Assembly (NCBI GenBank): GCA_963632825.1
Contig: CAVGWF010000017.1
Coordinates: 1-11,366 of the forward strand
DNA: 11,366 bases
Source: F23-B02 sp963632825
Lineage (GTDB): Bacteria; Bacillota; Clostridia; Oscillospirales; Oscillospiraceae
Direction: 5' to 3'
Shown here in pieces: positions 1-5,556 of this stretch (position 1 is its first letter; each line of letters begins with the position of its first letter). Below the pieces are notes generated by a model, which worked only from the letters and a program-made list of their open reading frames with translations, did not search any database and was not told the DNA's origin. Position numbers and translations under genes: made by a program.

Positions 1-340
1 ACAGGAACGCTGCGTTCTTGGGCTTGCCCTCCTGCGTGAGCTTATAGCCCTGACCCTCGCTGTTTACAAGATACATCTCGACCTCGGGCAGCTTTTCGTT
101 TCCAAGCCAGCCCTTAAGCTCGTTTTTGAGCTTGGCCGAAAAGTTGTCGAGCGAATAGTCGCCGGTGCAGACGATATCCGAAACACTCTTGCCGTATACC
201 ATTACGGCGACATCCTGATCGCCGGCAGGACCTGCGGCAAAGGGCTCGCCGGTCTCCGTATTATCAGCCAGCACCGCGGCGGGGAAGAGCCCCACGACCA
301 TGACGATGACCAACAGTATGCTTATAAGCTTCTTGTTCAT
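1..340 (-). CDS. Secreted protein of unknown function, N-terminal part (runs off the window)
   Basis: Only the first 113 or so residues are in the window; the frame stays open to base 1. The start ATG (338-340) is preceded by AAAGGAG at good spacing. The N-terminus is a classic Sec signal peptide: MNKK, then a hydrophobic stretch of about 18 residues (ISILLVIVMVVGLFPAAV), then a likely signal peptidase I site at VLA-DN near residue 25. The mature part begins acidic and Gly/Pro-rich, then shows a mixed alpha/beta pattern with VAVMVYGKSVSDIV and an NELKGWLGNEKLPEVEMYLVN segment. I do not recognise a family. Export to the cell surface or medium is well supported, while function is unknown. It has its own promoter upstream and is not part of the cupin operon. 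Confidence 0.8.
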   Translation of the reverse strand, partial: MNKKLISILLVIVMVVGLFPAAVLADNTETGEPFAAGPAGDQDVAVMVYGKSVSDIVCTGDYSLDNFSAKLKNELKGWLGNEKLPEVEMYLVNSEGQGYKLTQEGKPKNAAFL

Positions 341-383
341 AGCGTTTCTCCTTTTCTTATAAATCCCCAAATTTAACGCAACT

Positions 384-412
384 AATTTATACTATTTTCA
401 AACGCCTGTCAA
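384..412 (-). promoter_or_regulatory. Sigma-A promoter for the secreted-protein gene
   Basis: On the minus strand a perfect -35 TTGACA (407-412) is followed by an AT-rich -10 region, read as TAAATT at 17-base spacing (384-389) or TATAAA at 15 (386-391). Transcription would start near 377, giving a leader of roughly 37 bases before the ATG at 340. Confidence 0.6.
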
Positions 413-502
413 TAAAATCACGGAGATTTTCGGGTATTTTACATTGTTTTTTGAGCGCGCGGCAGTAAAGCCTGTTTTCTCCGGCTCCATAATAGTGTTT
501 GG

Positions 503-528
503 GGCAGCCGTCCGGTGGACGAGCTGCC
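503..528. other. Stem-loop downstream of the cupin gene
   Basis: GGCAGC pairs with GCTGCC, and inside it CGTCC pairs with GGACG across a 3-base loop, with one bulged base. This gives 11 base pairs of very GC-rich stem just past the cupin stop codon. There is no T-tract on either strand, so it is not a standard intrinsic terminator. It may protect the 3' end of the LUD-peptidase-cupin mRNA or assist another form of termination. Nothing else is evident between 413 and 541. Confidence 0.45.
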
Positions 529-541
529 TCAACTGCATTGC

Positions 542-892
542 CTAATTATAAATCACGAGCGCCAGAAGCACCAGCGGCTGCTCACTGCGGTTTGCTATGT
601 AATGCCCCTCGCCGTCCGGACAGAAGGTCGTATCGCCGGTGTAAAGCGTTACGATATTGCCGTTGTCGCTGTACTCGGCCTCGCCGGAGAGCACGCAGTA
701 GTATTCGCCATCGCCCTTGTGTATGTGCCAGCCGACCTCGCTTCCGGGATCGAGCGTCATGACGGAGAAAACATGCCCCTTGTTGTAGAGCTGCTCCGGA
801 GTTTCGATTATGCGCTTGAAGTGTATGCCGCCCTTGCCTCCGCGTACATTTTCAATCGTCTCGCGTTTGTGTTCTTCGTTTCGGATGATCAT
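542..892 (-). CDS. Small single-domain cupin protein
   Basis: A 116-residue single cupin barrel. Motif 1 is visible as G54-W-H56-I-H58, E63 and G70 (within GEAEY), and motif 2 as CPDGEGHYIAN with P92 and H97. The three His and one Glu of the usual metal site are therefore all present, so it probably binds a divalent metal. Such stand-alone cupins are often sugar isomerases, dioxygenase-like enzymes or ligand sensors, and the substrate cannot be read from sequence. The ATG shares one base with the TGA of the upstream peptidase (TGATG) and has its own AAGGAG inside the peptidase's last codons, so the two are translationally coupled. It is the last gene of a three-gene operon. Confidence 0.88.
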   Translation of the reverse strand: MIIRNEEHKRETIENVRGGKGGIHFKRIIETPEQLYNKGHVFSVMTLDPGSEVGWHIHKGDGEYYCVLSGEAEYSDNGNIVTLYTGDTTFCPDGEGHYIANRSEQPLVLLALVIYN

Positions 893-1593
893 CAGTCGTT
901 TCTCCTTCCGCCGACAATAATTAAAAATCTTAAAAGCTGAGCAAGCGAGACGGCCAGCGCTGCAACATAGGTCATAGCCGCTGCCGAGAGCACCTGCTTT
1001 GCCTGCATGTATTCCTCGCCCTGCAGCAGATTTGTCTGCTCTATGGTTTTCAATGCACGCGATGACGCATTGAACTCCGTGGGCAGTGTGACGAGCTGGA
1101 ACAATGTAACGAGCCCGTAGAGCGCACAGCCGACATATGCCAGCGTTACGAAAATTTCACCCAGCGACGAGAGCAGCAGACCGCCGATTATAAGCGGTAT
1201 CGAGAGCTTTGCGCCGACATTCGTTATAGGAACTATGGCGGTGCGTATCTTGACGGGGGCATAATTCGTGGCGTGCTGTATCGCGTGACCTACCTCGTGG
1301 CAGGCAACGCCTATTGCGACCGTCGATGTGCTGGCATAAACGGCGTCCGATAGCCTTACGACATTTGCCGAGGGGTCATAGTGATCGGTCAGCGAGCCGG
1401 ATATGTGCTCTATCGGAACATTTGTGAGTCCGTTCCGATCAAGCACCCAGCGGGCAGCCTGAGCACCCGTTATACCGCGCACATTGCGCGTGTTTTTATA
1501 CTTTGCGAAGGTCGAGTTTACCCTTGCACTTGCCCACATCGCGAAAAGCATTGCCGGCAGCACAAGGACTATATATGTCCAATCAATATACAT
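892..1593 (-). CDS. Membrane zinc metallopeptidase (YugP / Zn_peptidase_2 family)
   Basis: This is a 233-residue integral membrane protein. An N-terminal TM segment (about 5-22) is followed by a soluble part with the zinc motif H99-E100-V-G-H103. Further TM segments lie at about 118-140, 145-168 and 203-228. The motif LPTEFNAS near residue 173 supplies the likely third zinc ligand (Glu), as is typical of this family. Family members resemble B. subtilis YugP; the physiological substrate is unknown. I prefer the ATG at 1593 because GGGGA lies seven bases before it. The GTG at 1599, which would add two residues, is too close to that site. The gene starts inside the overlap with the LUD gene and ends overlapping the cupin start, so all three proteins are probably made together. 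Confidence 0.9.
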   Translation of the reverse strand: MYIDWTYIVLVLPAMLFAMWASARVNSTFAKYKNTRNVRGITGAQAARWVLDRNGLTNVPIEHISGSLTDHYDPSANVVRLSDAVYASTSTVAIGVACHEVGHAIQHATNYAPVKIRTAIVPITNVGAKLSIPLIIGGLLLSSLGEIFVTLAYVGCALYGLVTLFQLVTLPTEFNASSRALKTIEQTNLLQGEEYMQAKQVLSAAAMTYVAALAVSLAQLLRFLIIVGGRRND

Positions 1594-1595
1594 TC

Positions 1596-2192
1596 TCACA
1601 TCCCCAATTCTTCGTCGATGAGTATGATCTCAACCTTTTTCATGTCCATCATCGGTCCCCACAGAACGAGCATGGCGTTGCACACACGCTCCGGCGAGCG
1701 GCAGTCATGGCACTTGCCGTCGAGCTTGCACGGCGTTTTCGCAGGAAAACGCCTGCAGTTTTCGACCGCCGCCGTGTTGCGCGCACGGTACACGGCCGAC
1801 TCGAAGTCGGGGCAGATTTTGTTCGTGCCCGCAATGATGTAAACGGTCTTTTCGCCGAACACCTGACCGGCAAGGCGGTTGCCGCGTCCGTCGATATTTA
1901 TGATCTCACCCGTTTCCGCTATGGCGTTTGCGCCGGAAATGAATACCTTTGCCGCATTTTCCTTGTAAAGCGTGTCAAAGCCGGGAGTGCGCCAATGCCA
2001 GAAAACCTCGTTCCCGTTATCCGAGAGCTTGTCAAAAAGCCCGAGCTGGTCAACGGTTTTCGAGCCGCCTATGCCGACGGTGGTGTCCTTTATCTCGCCG
2101 AGAAGATATTTGCACGCCTCATCGCCGTTTGCAAAATGCCGCACGGAAAAATGGCGCTCCTTCAGGCTTCTGACGGTTTTTTCAATATCCAT
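1596..2192 (-). CDS. LUD-domain protein (LutC/DUF162-like)
   Basis: A 198-residue protein with the LUD fold. The segment TTVGIGGSKTVDQLGLFDKL (about 37-56) and FISGANAIAETGEIINIDGRGNRLAG (about 84-109) are the usual glycine-rich conserved blocks. The C-terminal part has four spaced cysteines in TPCKLDGKCHDCRSPERVC (C-x5-C-x2-C-x6-C), which recur in stand-alone LUD proteins of Clostridia and could bind a metal or cluster. LutC in the lutABC lactate-utilisation operon is the named relative, but no lutA or lutB is nearby, so a lactate role is not supported here. The start at 2192 has AAGGAG eight bases upstream. First gene of the LUD-peptidase-cupin operon. Confidence 0.88.
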   Translation of the reverse strand: MDIEKTVRSLKERHFSVRHFANGDEACKYLLGEIKDTTVGIGGSKTVDQLGLFDKLSDNGNEVFWHWRTPGFDTLYKENAAKVFISGANAIAETGEIINIDGRGNRLAGQVFGEKTVYIIAGTNKICPDFESAVYRARNTAAVENCRRFPAKTPCKLDGKCHDCRSPERVCNAMLVLWGPMMDMKKVEIILIDEELGM

Positions 2193-2222
2193 ATGTAACG
2201 CTCCTTATGGTCCTTTTGGAGC

Positions 2223-2251
2223 ATTATATAATAGAAGCGTTTAATTATCAA
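2223..2251 (-). promoter_or_regulatory. Near-consensus promoter of the LUD-peptidase-cupin operon
   Basis: Minus strand TTGATA (2246-2251), 17-base spacer, TATAAT (2223-2228). Transcription should start near 2216, with a leader of about 24 bases. The -35 hexamer overlaps the last codons and stop of the upstream nucleotidyltransferase gene, so the promoter is embedded in that gene's 3' end and no terminator separates the two. Confidence 0.8.
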
Positions 2252-3278
2252 GACGCTTTTCAAGCTCTGCGGCAAGCGCACAGGCGGATTCCGTGAGTTC
2301 TCTTGCGGTCTCCTCATCGGCGGCGTTTGCCGATATGCGAATGCGCGCAGAGTCCGGAAGAGGGTAGATGTACAGCTCATAATCCGCACCGCGGTAGCAG
2401 AAGCCGTCGGAGTAATCGGCACCCAGCTCGAGAAACGCCGAGCTTATGCGGTCCATGAGCCGCGCGCGGTCGGCGCATATGCAGTCAGAGGAGCTCATGC
2501 GGCAGCAGCCGTCCTGCTTTCCGGGCTCGTCGGGGGTCACTTCAAAGCCGCCGGAGAGCTGAAGCCTGAGCCTGCCGGACAAAGCGTCCGCACAGCACTC
2601 AAAATAGCTTTTGGGAGTTCCTATGTCGCACCAGTAGCCGTCGGCAGGGCAGCCGAGCAGCCTTTCGCCGTCCCTGAGCAGGGCTGGGAACAGATCCCTT
2701 GCAAAGTCATATTCCGTGTTATCCGGCACCCTTGACATGGCGTGCGGAGTGAGAATGTATATGCCGGTGTTCACTAGGTTCGTCACAACCCTGCTCCAGT
2801 CGGGCTTTTCGATAAACGAGCGCACGAGCCCATTGCGGTCGCACAGTGCAAGCCCGTAGCGCAGCGGCTCGGAGTCGGTGCAGAGCACGATAGTCGCTGC
2901 CGGTGAGTGCTTTTCATGCTCGGATATGATGCTGCCGAGGTCAAAATCGCAGGCCGCGTCGCCGGAGATGACGAGAAAGTCCTCATCTCCGTAAAAATCC
3001 GCGCAGTTCTTAACGCCGCCGGCAGTGCCGAGCGCCGTCCGCTCAACGCGGTATTCAAGGCGTACTCCGAGCCCTTCACCGCTGCCGAAATAGCTTTTTA
3101 TATCATCCGGGCGGTATCTCAGTGCAGCGCAGATATCCGTTATGCCGTGCTGCCTTAAAAGCAGTATGATGTGCTCCATTATGGGTCTTCCGCACAGCAT
3201 AGTCAGCGGCTTGGGCGTGTCGCCCGTAACCGGCTTGAGCCGCTTTCCTTCGCCGCCTGCCATTATTATAGCCTTCAT
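2241..3278 (-). CDS. Sugar-phosphate nucleotidyltransferase with a remnant phosphohexomutase C-terminal domain
   Basis: Residues 1-230 are a complete NTP_transferase domain. They show the nucleotide-binding signature GGEGKRLKPVTGDTPKPL (8-25), the metal-binding Asp in SGDA (D107), EKP (157-159), NTGIYIL (170-176) and the second metal Asp in CDIGTPKSYFE (D218). It should couple a sugar 1-phosphate to an NTP (mannose- or glucose-1-phosphate type), but substrate choice is not readable. After a short linker, residues about 265-345 resemble domain 4 of phosphohexomutases: a helical lead-in, a DG turn (291-292), a strand, PLPDSARIRI where mutases have their phosphate-binding loop, then DEETARELTE. 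The left-handed beta-helix and mutase domains 1-3 of the known guanylyltransferase-mutase fusions are absent. Start ATG 3278 has GGAG eight bases upstream. Confidence 0.85.
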   Translation of the reverse strand: MKAIIMAGGEGKRLKPVTGDTPKPLTMLCGRPIMEHIILLLRQHGITDICAALRYRPDDIKSYFGSGEGLGVRLEYRVERTALGTAGGVKNCADFYGDEDFLVISGDAACDFDLGSIISEHEKHSPAATIVLCTDSEPLRYGLALCDRNGLVRSFIEKPDWSRVVTNLVNTGIYILTPHAMSRVPDNTEYDFARDLFPALLRDGERLLGCPADGYWCDIGTPKSYFECCADALSGRLRLQLSGGFEVTPDEPGKQDGCCRMSSSDCICADRARLMDRISSAFLELGADYSDGFCYRGADYELYIYPLPDSARIRISANAADEETARELTESACALAAELEKRLDN

Positions 3279-3328
3279 TTTCTCAACTCCGTTCGCCGGT
3301 AGTTTTCCCGCCCCGACGCAAAAAATAC

Positions 3329-3357
3329 TTGACTTTAATTCAAAACTGAATTATAAT
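3329..3357 (+). promoter_or_regulatory. Consensus promoter of the tRNA-Ser gene
   Basis: TTGACT (3329-3334), 17-base spacer, TATAAT (3352-3357). The predicted start near 3364 lies about 29 bases ahead of the tRNA 5' end. The near-perfect elements suit a stable-RNA gene. It points away from the nucleotidyltransferase gene, for which I could not find an equally convincing promoter. Confidence 0.85.
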
Positions 3358-3392
3358 ACACAAGCTGAACAGTGAAATATTGTTTTGTACTC

Positions 3393-3485
3393 GGAGAAGT
3401 CGCGTAGTCCGGCCGAGCGCGCACGATTGGAAATCGTGTAACACCCATAAGGTGTTCGAGGGTTCAAATCCCTCCTTCTCCGCCA
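3393..3485 (+). tRNA. tRNA-Ser (anticodon GGA)
   Basis: A 93-base tRNA with encoded CCA. The acceptor stem GGAGAAG (3393-3399) pairs with CTTCTCC (3475-3481), followed by discriminator G and CCA. The anticodon stem CACGA/TCGTG encloses loop TTGGAAA with anticodon GGA at 3429-3431. A long variable arm, AACACC/GGTGTT, marks it as class II, as expected for serine. The T arm is GAGGG-TTCAAAT-CCCTC. All stems pair perfectly, so it should be functional and read UCC/UCU codons. Confidence 0.97.
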
Positions 3486-3487
3486 CG

Positions 3488-3526
3488 AAGTCCACCGTAA
3501 TTTTGATATAATTACGGTGGACTTTT
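3488..3526 (+). terminator. Intrinsic terminator of tRNA-Ser
   Basis: A perfect 15-base-pair hairpin (arms 3488-3502 and 3510-3524, 7-base loop) begins three bases after the encoded CCA. The stem ends in CTT and runs into a short T stretch (four T's in a row, partly in the stem). Readthrough would supply the acetyltransferase gene downstream, for which only a weak -10 (TATAAA at 3531) is visible. Confidence 0.8.
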
Positions 3527-3570
3527 GCCCTATAAAGAGCCGGGCAAACCTAAAATTGGAGGAACGGAAT

Positions 3571-4056
3571 ATGGTCATAAAATATGCCGCAGAAAAAGAT
3601 GTTACAGCGATTGCCGCTGTGGAAGCAGAATGCTTTCCGCCTGCTGAGGCGGCAGACGAAAAGGAATTTGTTGAAAGAGTAAAATATTATGGAAATCATT
3701 TTTGGCTGCTATACGATGCCGAAAAACTGATTGCGTTTGTAGATGGCTTTGTAACGGACAAGCCTGATCTTACCGACGAAATGTATGAAAATGCAGCAAT
3801 GCACGACGAAAACGGTGCATGGCAAATGATCTTTGGCGTCAATACGCTGCCCGAATACCGCAGGCACGGCTATGCCGGAGCACTGCTTTGCCGCGCCATC
3901 GACGATGCAAGGCAGCAGGGGCGCAAGGGTCTTGTGCTGACATGTAAGCAACGGCTGATCCCGTATTATGCGAAATTTGGCTTCAGCGATGAGGGTGTAT
4001 CCGACAAGTCCACGCATGGAGGCGTGGTGTGGCATCAGATGCGGCTTACCTTCTGA
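3571..4056 (+). CDS. GNAT-family N-acetyltransferase
   Basis: A 161-residue single GNAT domain. Motif A, the acetyl-CoA pyrophosphate-binding loop, is VNTLPEYRRHGYAGALL at about 90-106 (R-R-x-G-x-A form). Motif B shows a tyrosine followed by YAKFGF at about 133-138, the usual C-terminal GNAT signature. It should transfer acetyl from acetyl-CoA to an amine, but the substrate cannot be inferred. The ATG at 3571 has TGGAGGA (3557-3563) upstream; a longer in-frame start within the tRNA terminator lacks a ribosome-binding site. The gene lies directly behind tRNA-Ser and converges with the hydrolase wreck. By eye it is richer in A/T codons (AAA, GAA, AAT) than its neighbours, which hints at recent acquisition but proves nothing. 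Confidence 0.9.
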   Translation: MVIKYAAEKDVTAIAAVEAECFPPAEAADEKEFVERVKYYGNHFWLLYDAEKLIAFVDGFVTDKPDLTDEMYENAAMHDENGAWQMIFGVNTLPEYRRHGYAGALLCRAIDDARQQGRKGLVLTCKQRLIPYYAKFGFSDEGVSDKSTHGGVVWHQMRLTF

Positions 4057-4129
4057 CAACTTCCGGATTGCTGCGCTCACGCCGGCAAATCCGATCGGAC
4101 CGTCATCATGGAAAGAATCCTTTGCTTTT

Positions 4130-4464
4130 TTATCCCGGCAGGCGGTTTTCTTCCATAACGGAGAGAAGCATTTCCGCAAAGCCTTTGGGGTCACGGAACT
4201 GGTACTGCATATGGTTAAAACCGTCAAACACGGGATAATTGCCGTGCGGATATGCCTTCATGACGGCGCCGCGGTATTTATAATGCTCCTCGGCGCTGCT
4301 GAACTCAAAATATGTGCGCCCTTGCAGCTCCTCGGGGAGAAGGGGGAAGGGCTTGGTCTCCAGACTGTCCGAAAGCTGGCGGCGGAGATTTCCGTAGCGC
4401 AGCGTACGCCCCGCGGCGATGAAATAGGGCTTTATCGCCGCGTCGTCGCACCAGAGTTCCTTTT
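4130..4464 (-). pseudogene. Alpha/beta-hydrolase C-terminal part, out of frame with its start
   Basis: In the minus-strand frame opening near 4464 there are about 110 codons of convincing protein before the TAA at 4130. They include KELWCDDAAIKPYFIAAG, then FEFSSAEEHYKYRGAVM and GFNHMQYQFRDPKGFAEMLL. This is the end of an alpha/beta-hydrolase-fold enzyme; the His of GFNHMQ is the likely catalytic histidine. It has no start codon or ribosome-binding site of its own. Its natural N-terminal continuation, VEHVFFDGGQFAQISLPLRR and following, is found in the other frame, inside the open reading frame at 4432-5115. A single lost base around 4461-4464, in a run of four A's on the coding strand, accounts for the break. 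The nucleophile-bearing half (GxSxG) is missing altogether, so the hydrolase would be inactive even if frame were restored. Confidence 0.75.
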
Positions 4465-5115
4465 GAGCGTTTTTCCGTCTGACCAGTACAGGCTCTTTAT
4501 CGCAAGATACAGAAACGGCGTCATTATGCGCCGCAGCGGCAGCGATATCTGCGCGAACTGTCCGCCGTCGAAGAAAACATGCTCAACCGGAAGCTCCGTG
4601 TCCGTCAGAAACGCAATGGCAAGATCCGCTGTGGGACACGCCGTGAACTCGTAATAGATGGGCTTATCATCCTCATATGGCGCTATTTGCATCTCGTAAT
4701 CGTGCCACTTGTCGCAGCCGCTTTTGGCACGCATAAATGCCTTATAAACGAGCCTTCGCCAGAACGGCTTGCTGCAGTCTGCAAAGCTCAGCCTGCGGAA
4801 CGACGGCAGGATCAGATTTTCCTCCATTTCCTCGATCTCACGGAATGAGGTGACGGCTTTGCACACGGTGTAGTAGCTCATGATGGCGATGCAGTCGTAG
4901 GTGCTGCCTTTGCCGTTGTGGAAATTATCCCCGCCGCCCAGATCGGTTCGCCAGTCGGCGAGATAGTCCGCATACTGCCGCTGAACCTTTTCCCAGACCG
5001 CTTCGCACTCGCTCTCGGGATAGTGCAGCGCGATCCTTGAGAGTATCTCCTTTTTACAAGGCTTCGAATAAAGCACATGACAGCGTCGGTCAAATTGCAG
5101 CTCGTTGTCTTTCAT
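4432..5115 (-). CDS. Chimeric ORF: ATC-hydrolase-like N-terminus joined to alpha/beta-hydrolase lid region
   Basis: The open frame codes 227 residues. The start ATG at 5115 has GAAAGGAAA about seven bases upstream; longer in-frame starts lack such a site. Residues 1 to about 162 resemble the L-2-amino-thiazoline-4-carboxylic acid hydrolase (ATC_hydrolase) family: DWRTDLGGGDNFHNG (54-68), STYDCIAIMSYYTVCKAVTS, a REIEEMEE segment, and YYEFTACPTADLA (154-166), where the family normally continues into a Cys-rich C-terminal half. At ADLA (codons near 4618-4629) it instead turns into alpha/beta-hydrolase sequence, LPVEHVFFDGGQFAQISLPL onward. After about residue 218 it is out of frame, ending in a random-looking tail. 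Most likely a deletion fused two adjacent genes. The product is probably non-functional. Family assignment is by recognition, not alignment. Confidence 0.65.
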   Translation of the reverse strand: MKDNELQFDRRCHVLYSKPCKKEILSRIALHYPESECEAVWEKVQRQYADYLADWRTDLGGGDNFHNGKGSTYDCIAIMSYYTVCKAVTSFREIEEMEENLILPSFRRLSFADCSKPFWRRLVYKAFMRAKSGCDKWHDYEMQIAPYEDDKPIYYEFTACPTADLAIAFLTDTELPVEHVFFDGGQFAQISLPLRRIMTPFLYLAIKSLYWSDGKTLKRNSGATTRR

Positions 5116-5229
5116 TGTGTTTCCTTTCCCGGACTGCGCCGGCGTGCCGCCGTTAAGCATCACCGGCAGCTTGAAATCCAAGGGGCTTCGGCGCCCTGTT
5201 ATAATTTTCGACAATTCTCATTCGGAAAT

Positions 5230-5249
5230 CAGTTAGCACACGCTAACTG
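5230..5249. promoter_or_regulatory. Perfect inverted repeat, candidate operator upstream of the chimeric gene
   Basis: CAGTTAGC, ACAC, GCTAACTG: two 8-base arms around 4 bases. It lies about 115 bases upstream of the chimeric ORF start and next to an AT-rich stretch with a possible minus-strand -10 (TATAAC near 5200). Size and symmetry suit a TetR- or MarR-type dimer, but no such regulator gene is in the window. It has no T-tract, so it is not a terminator. Confidence 0.4.
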
Positions 5250-5257
5250 GCTGACTT

Positions 5258-5512
5258 TCAAAAAGCCGCATTTCTGCGGTCCTTTGAGGGCCTGTTCAAA
5301 TCACCCGATCTGATCCTCATGAATGCGGCAGTGTTGATTGCACGGTCATACTGTATCATGCTTTGCTCGTCTTTGCAAGAGGCATGGAGAAAATACAGCG
5401 CTTTCACGCCGGAAACGGGGCCGATGTGTTGACTTGCGCGCTTCTGAGTGCTATACTGTAACCACAAAACCGGTATGGATTTTTCTGAGACATAAAGCTC
5501 ATTTTTCGCCAT
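5258..5512 (-). CDS. Doubtful small protein (84 aa), unrecognised
   Basis: An uninterrupted minus-strand frame starts at ATG 5512 with AAGGAG only three to four bases upstream, closer than ideal. It begins MAKNELYVSEKSIPVLW, contains YFLHASCKDEQSM, and ends DRRNAAF with its stop overlapping a terminator-like hairpin. I see no domain, TM segment or signal peptide. Its start region coincides with the plus-strand attenuator hairpin and its body with the nitroreductase promoter, so both strands cannot easily be used at once. It may be a real small gene, the tail of a lost gene, or spurious. The rest of 5116-5556 holds only the regulatory elements listed separately. Confidence 0.25.
   Translation of the reverse strand: MAKNELYVSEKSIPVLWLQYSTQKRASQHIGPVSGVKALYFLHASCKDEQSMIQYDRAINTAAFMRIRSGDLNRPSKDRRNAAF
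5260..5279 (-). terminator. Short intrinsic-terminator-like hairpin (minus strand)
   Basis: On the minus strand CCGCA-GAAA-TGCGG, a 5-bp stem capped by a stable GAAA tetraloop, is followed by CTTTTT. It is weak by stem length but typical in layout, and sits exactly at the end of the doubtful 84-residue frame. Confidence 0.45.
5429..5457 (+). promoter_or_regulatory. Promoter of the nitroreductase gene
   Basis: TTGACT (5429-5434), 17-base spacer, TATACT (5452-5457). Transcription should begin near 5464, leaving a leader of about 93 bases that contains the terminator-like hairpin at 5507-5542. Confidence 0.75.
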
Positions 5513-5542
5513 ACGCTCCTTGCGAGTGTGTGGCGTTTTTTT
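5507..5542 (+). terminator. Terminator-like hairpin in the nitroreductase leader (candidate attenuator)
   Basis: Arms 5507-5518 and 5524-5535 form 12 consecutive pairs (two G-T) around a 5-base loop, followed at once by seven T's (5536-5542) and then by the AAGGAGG ribosome-binding site of the nitroreductase. It follows a good promoter on the same strand with no credible plus-strand gene between them. The simplest reading is therefore a leader attenuator, or a hairpin affecting access to the ribosome-binding site. The opposite strand has no T-tract after the stem. Confidence 0.65.
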
Positions 5543-5556
5543 AAGGAGGTATTGCA

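Noticed and set aside
515..940. Plus-strand frame of 141 codons
   Set aside because: Shadow of the cupin gene, which has intact cupin motifs on the minus strand.
1503..2198. Plus-strand frame of 231 codons
   Set aside because: Antisense of the LUD gene; no start signal or domain.
3351..3578. Minus-strand frame with RRRDLNPRTPYGCYTISNRA
   Set aside because: This is the familiar false translation of a tRNA-Ser gene; the tRNA folds perfectly on the other strand.
3709..4227. Minus-strand frame of 172 codons opposite the acetyltransferase
   Set aside because: Mostly the antisense of GNAT, which has clear motifs and a ribosome-binding site; the minus frame has neither.
5464..5556. Known riboswitch or T-box in the nitroreductase leader
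   Set aside because: The leader is too short for a T-box and I see no T-box motif or recognisable riboswitch core; only a generic attenuator layout can be claimed.
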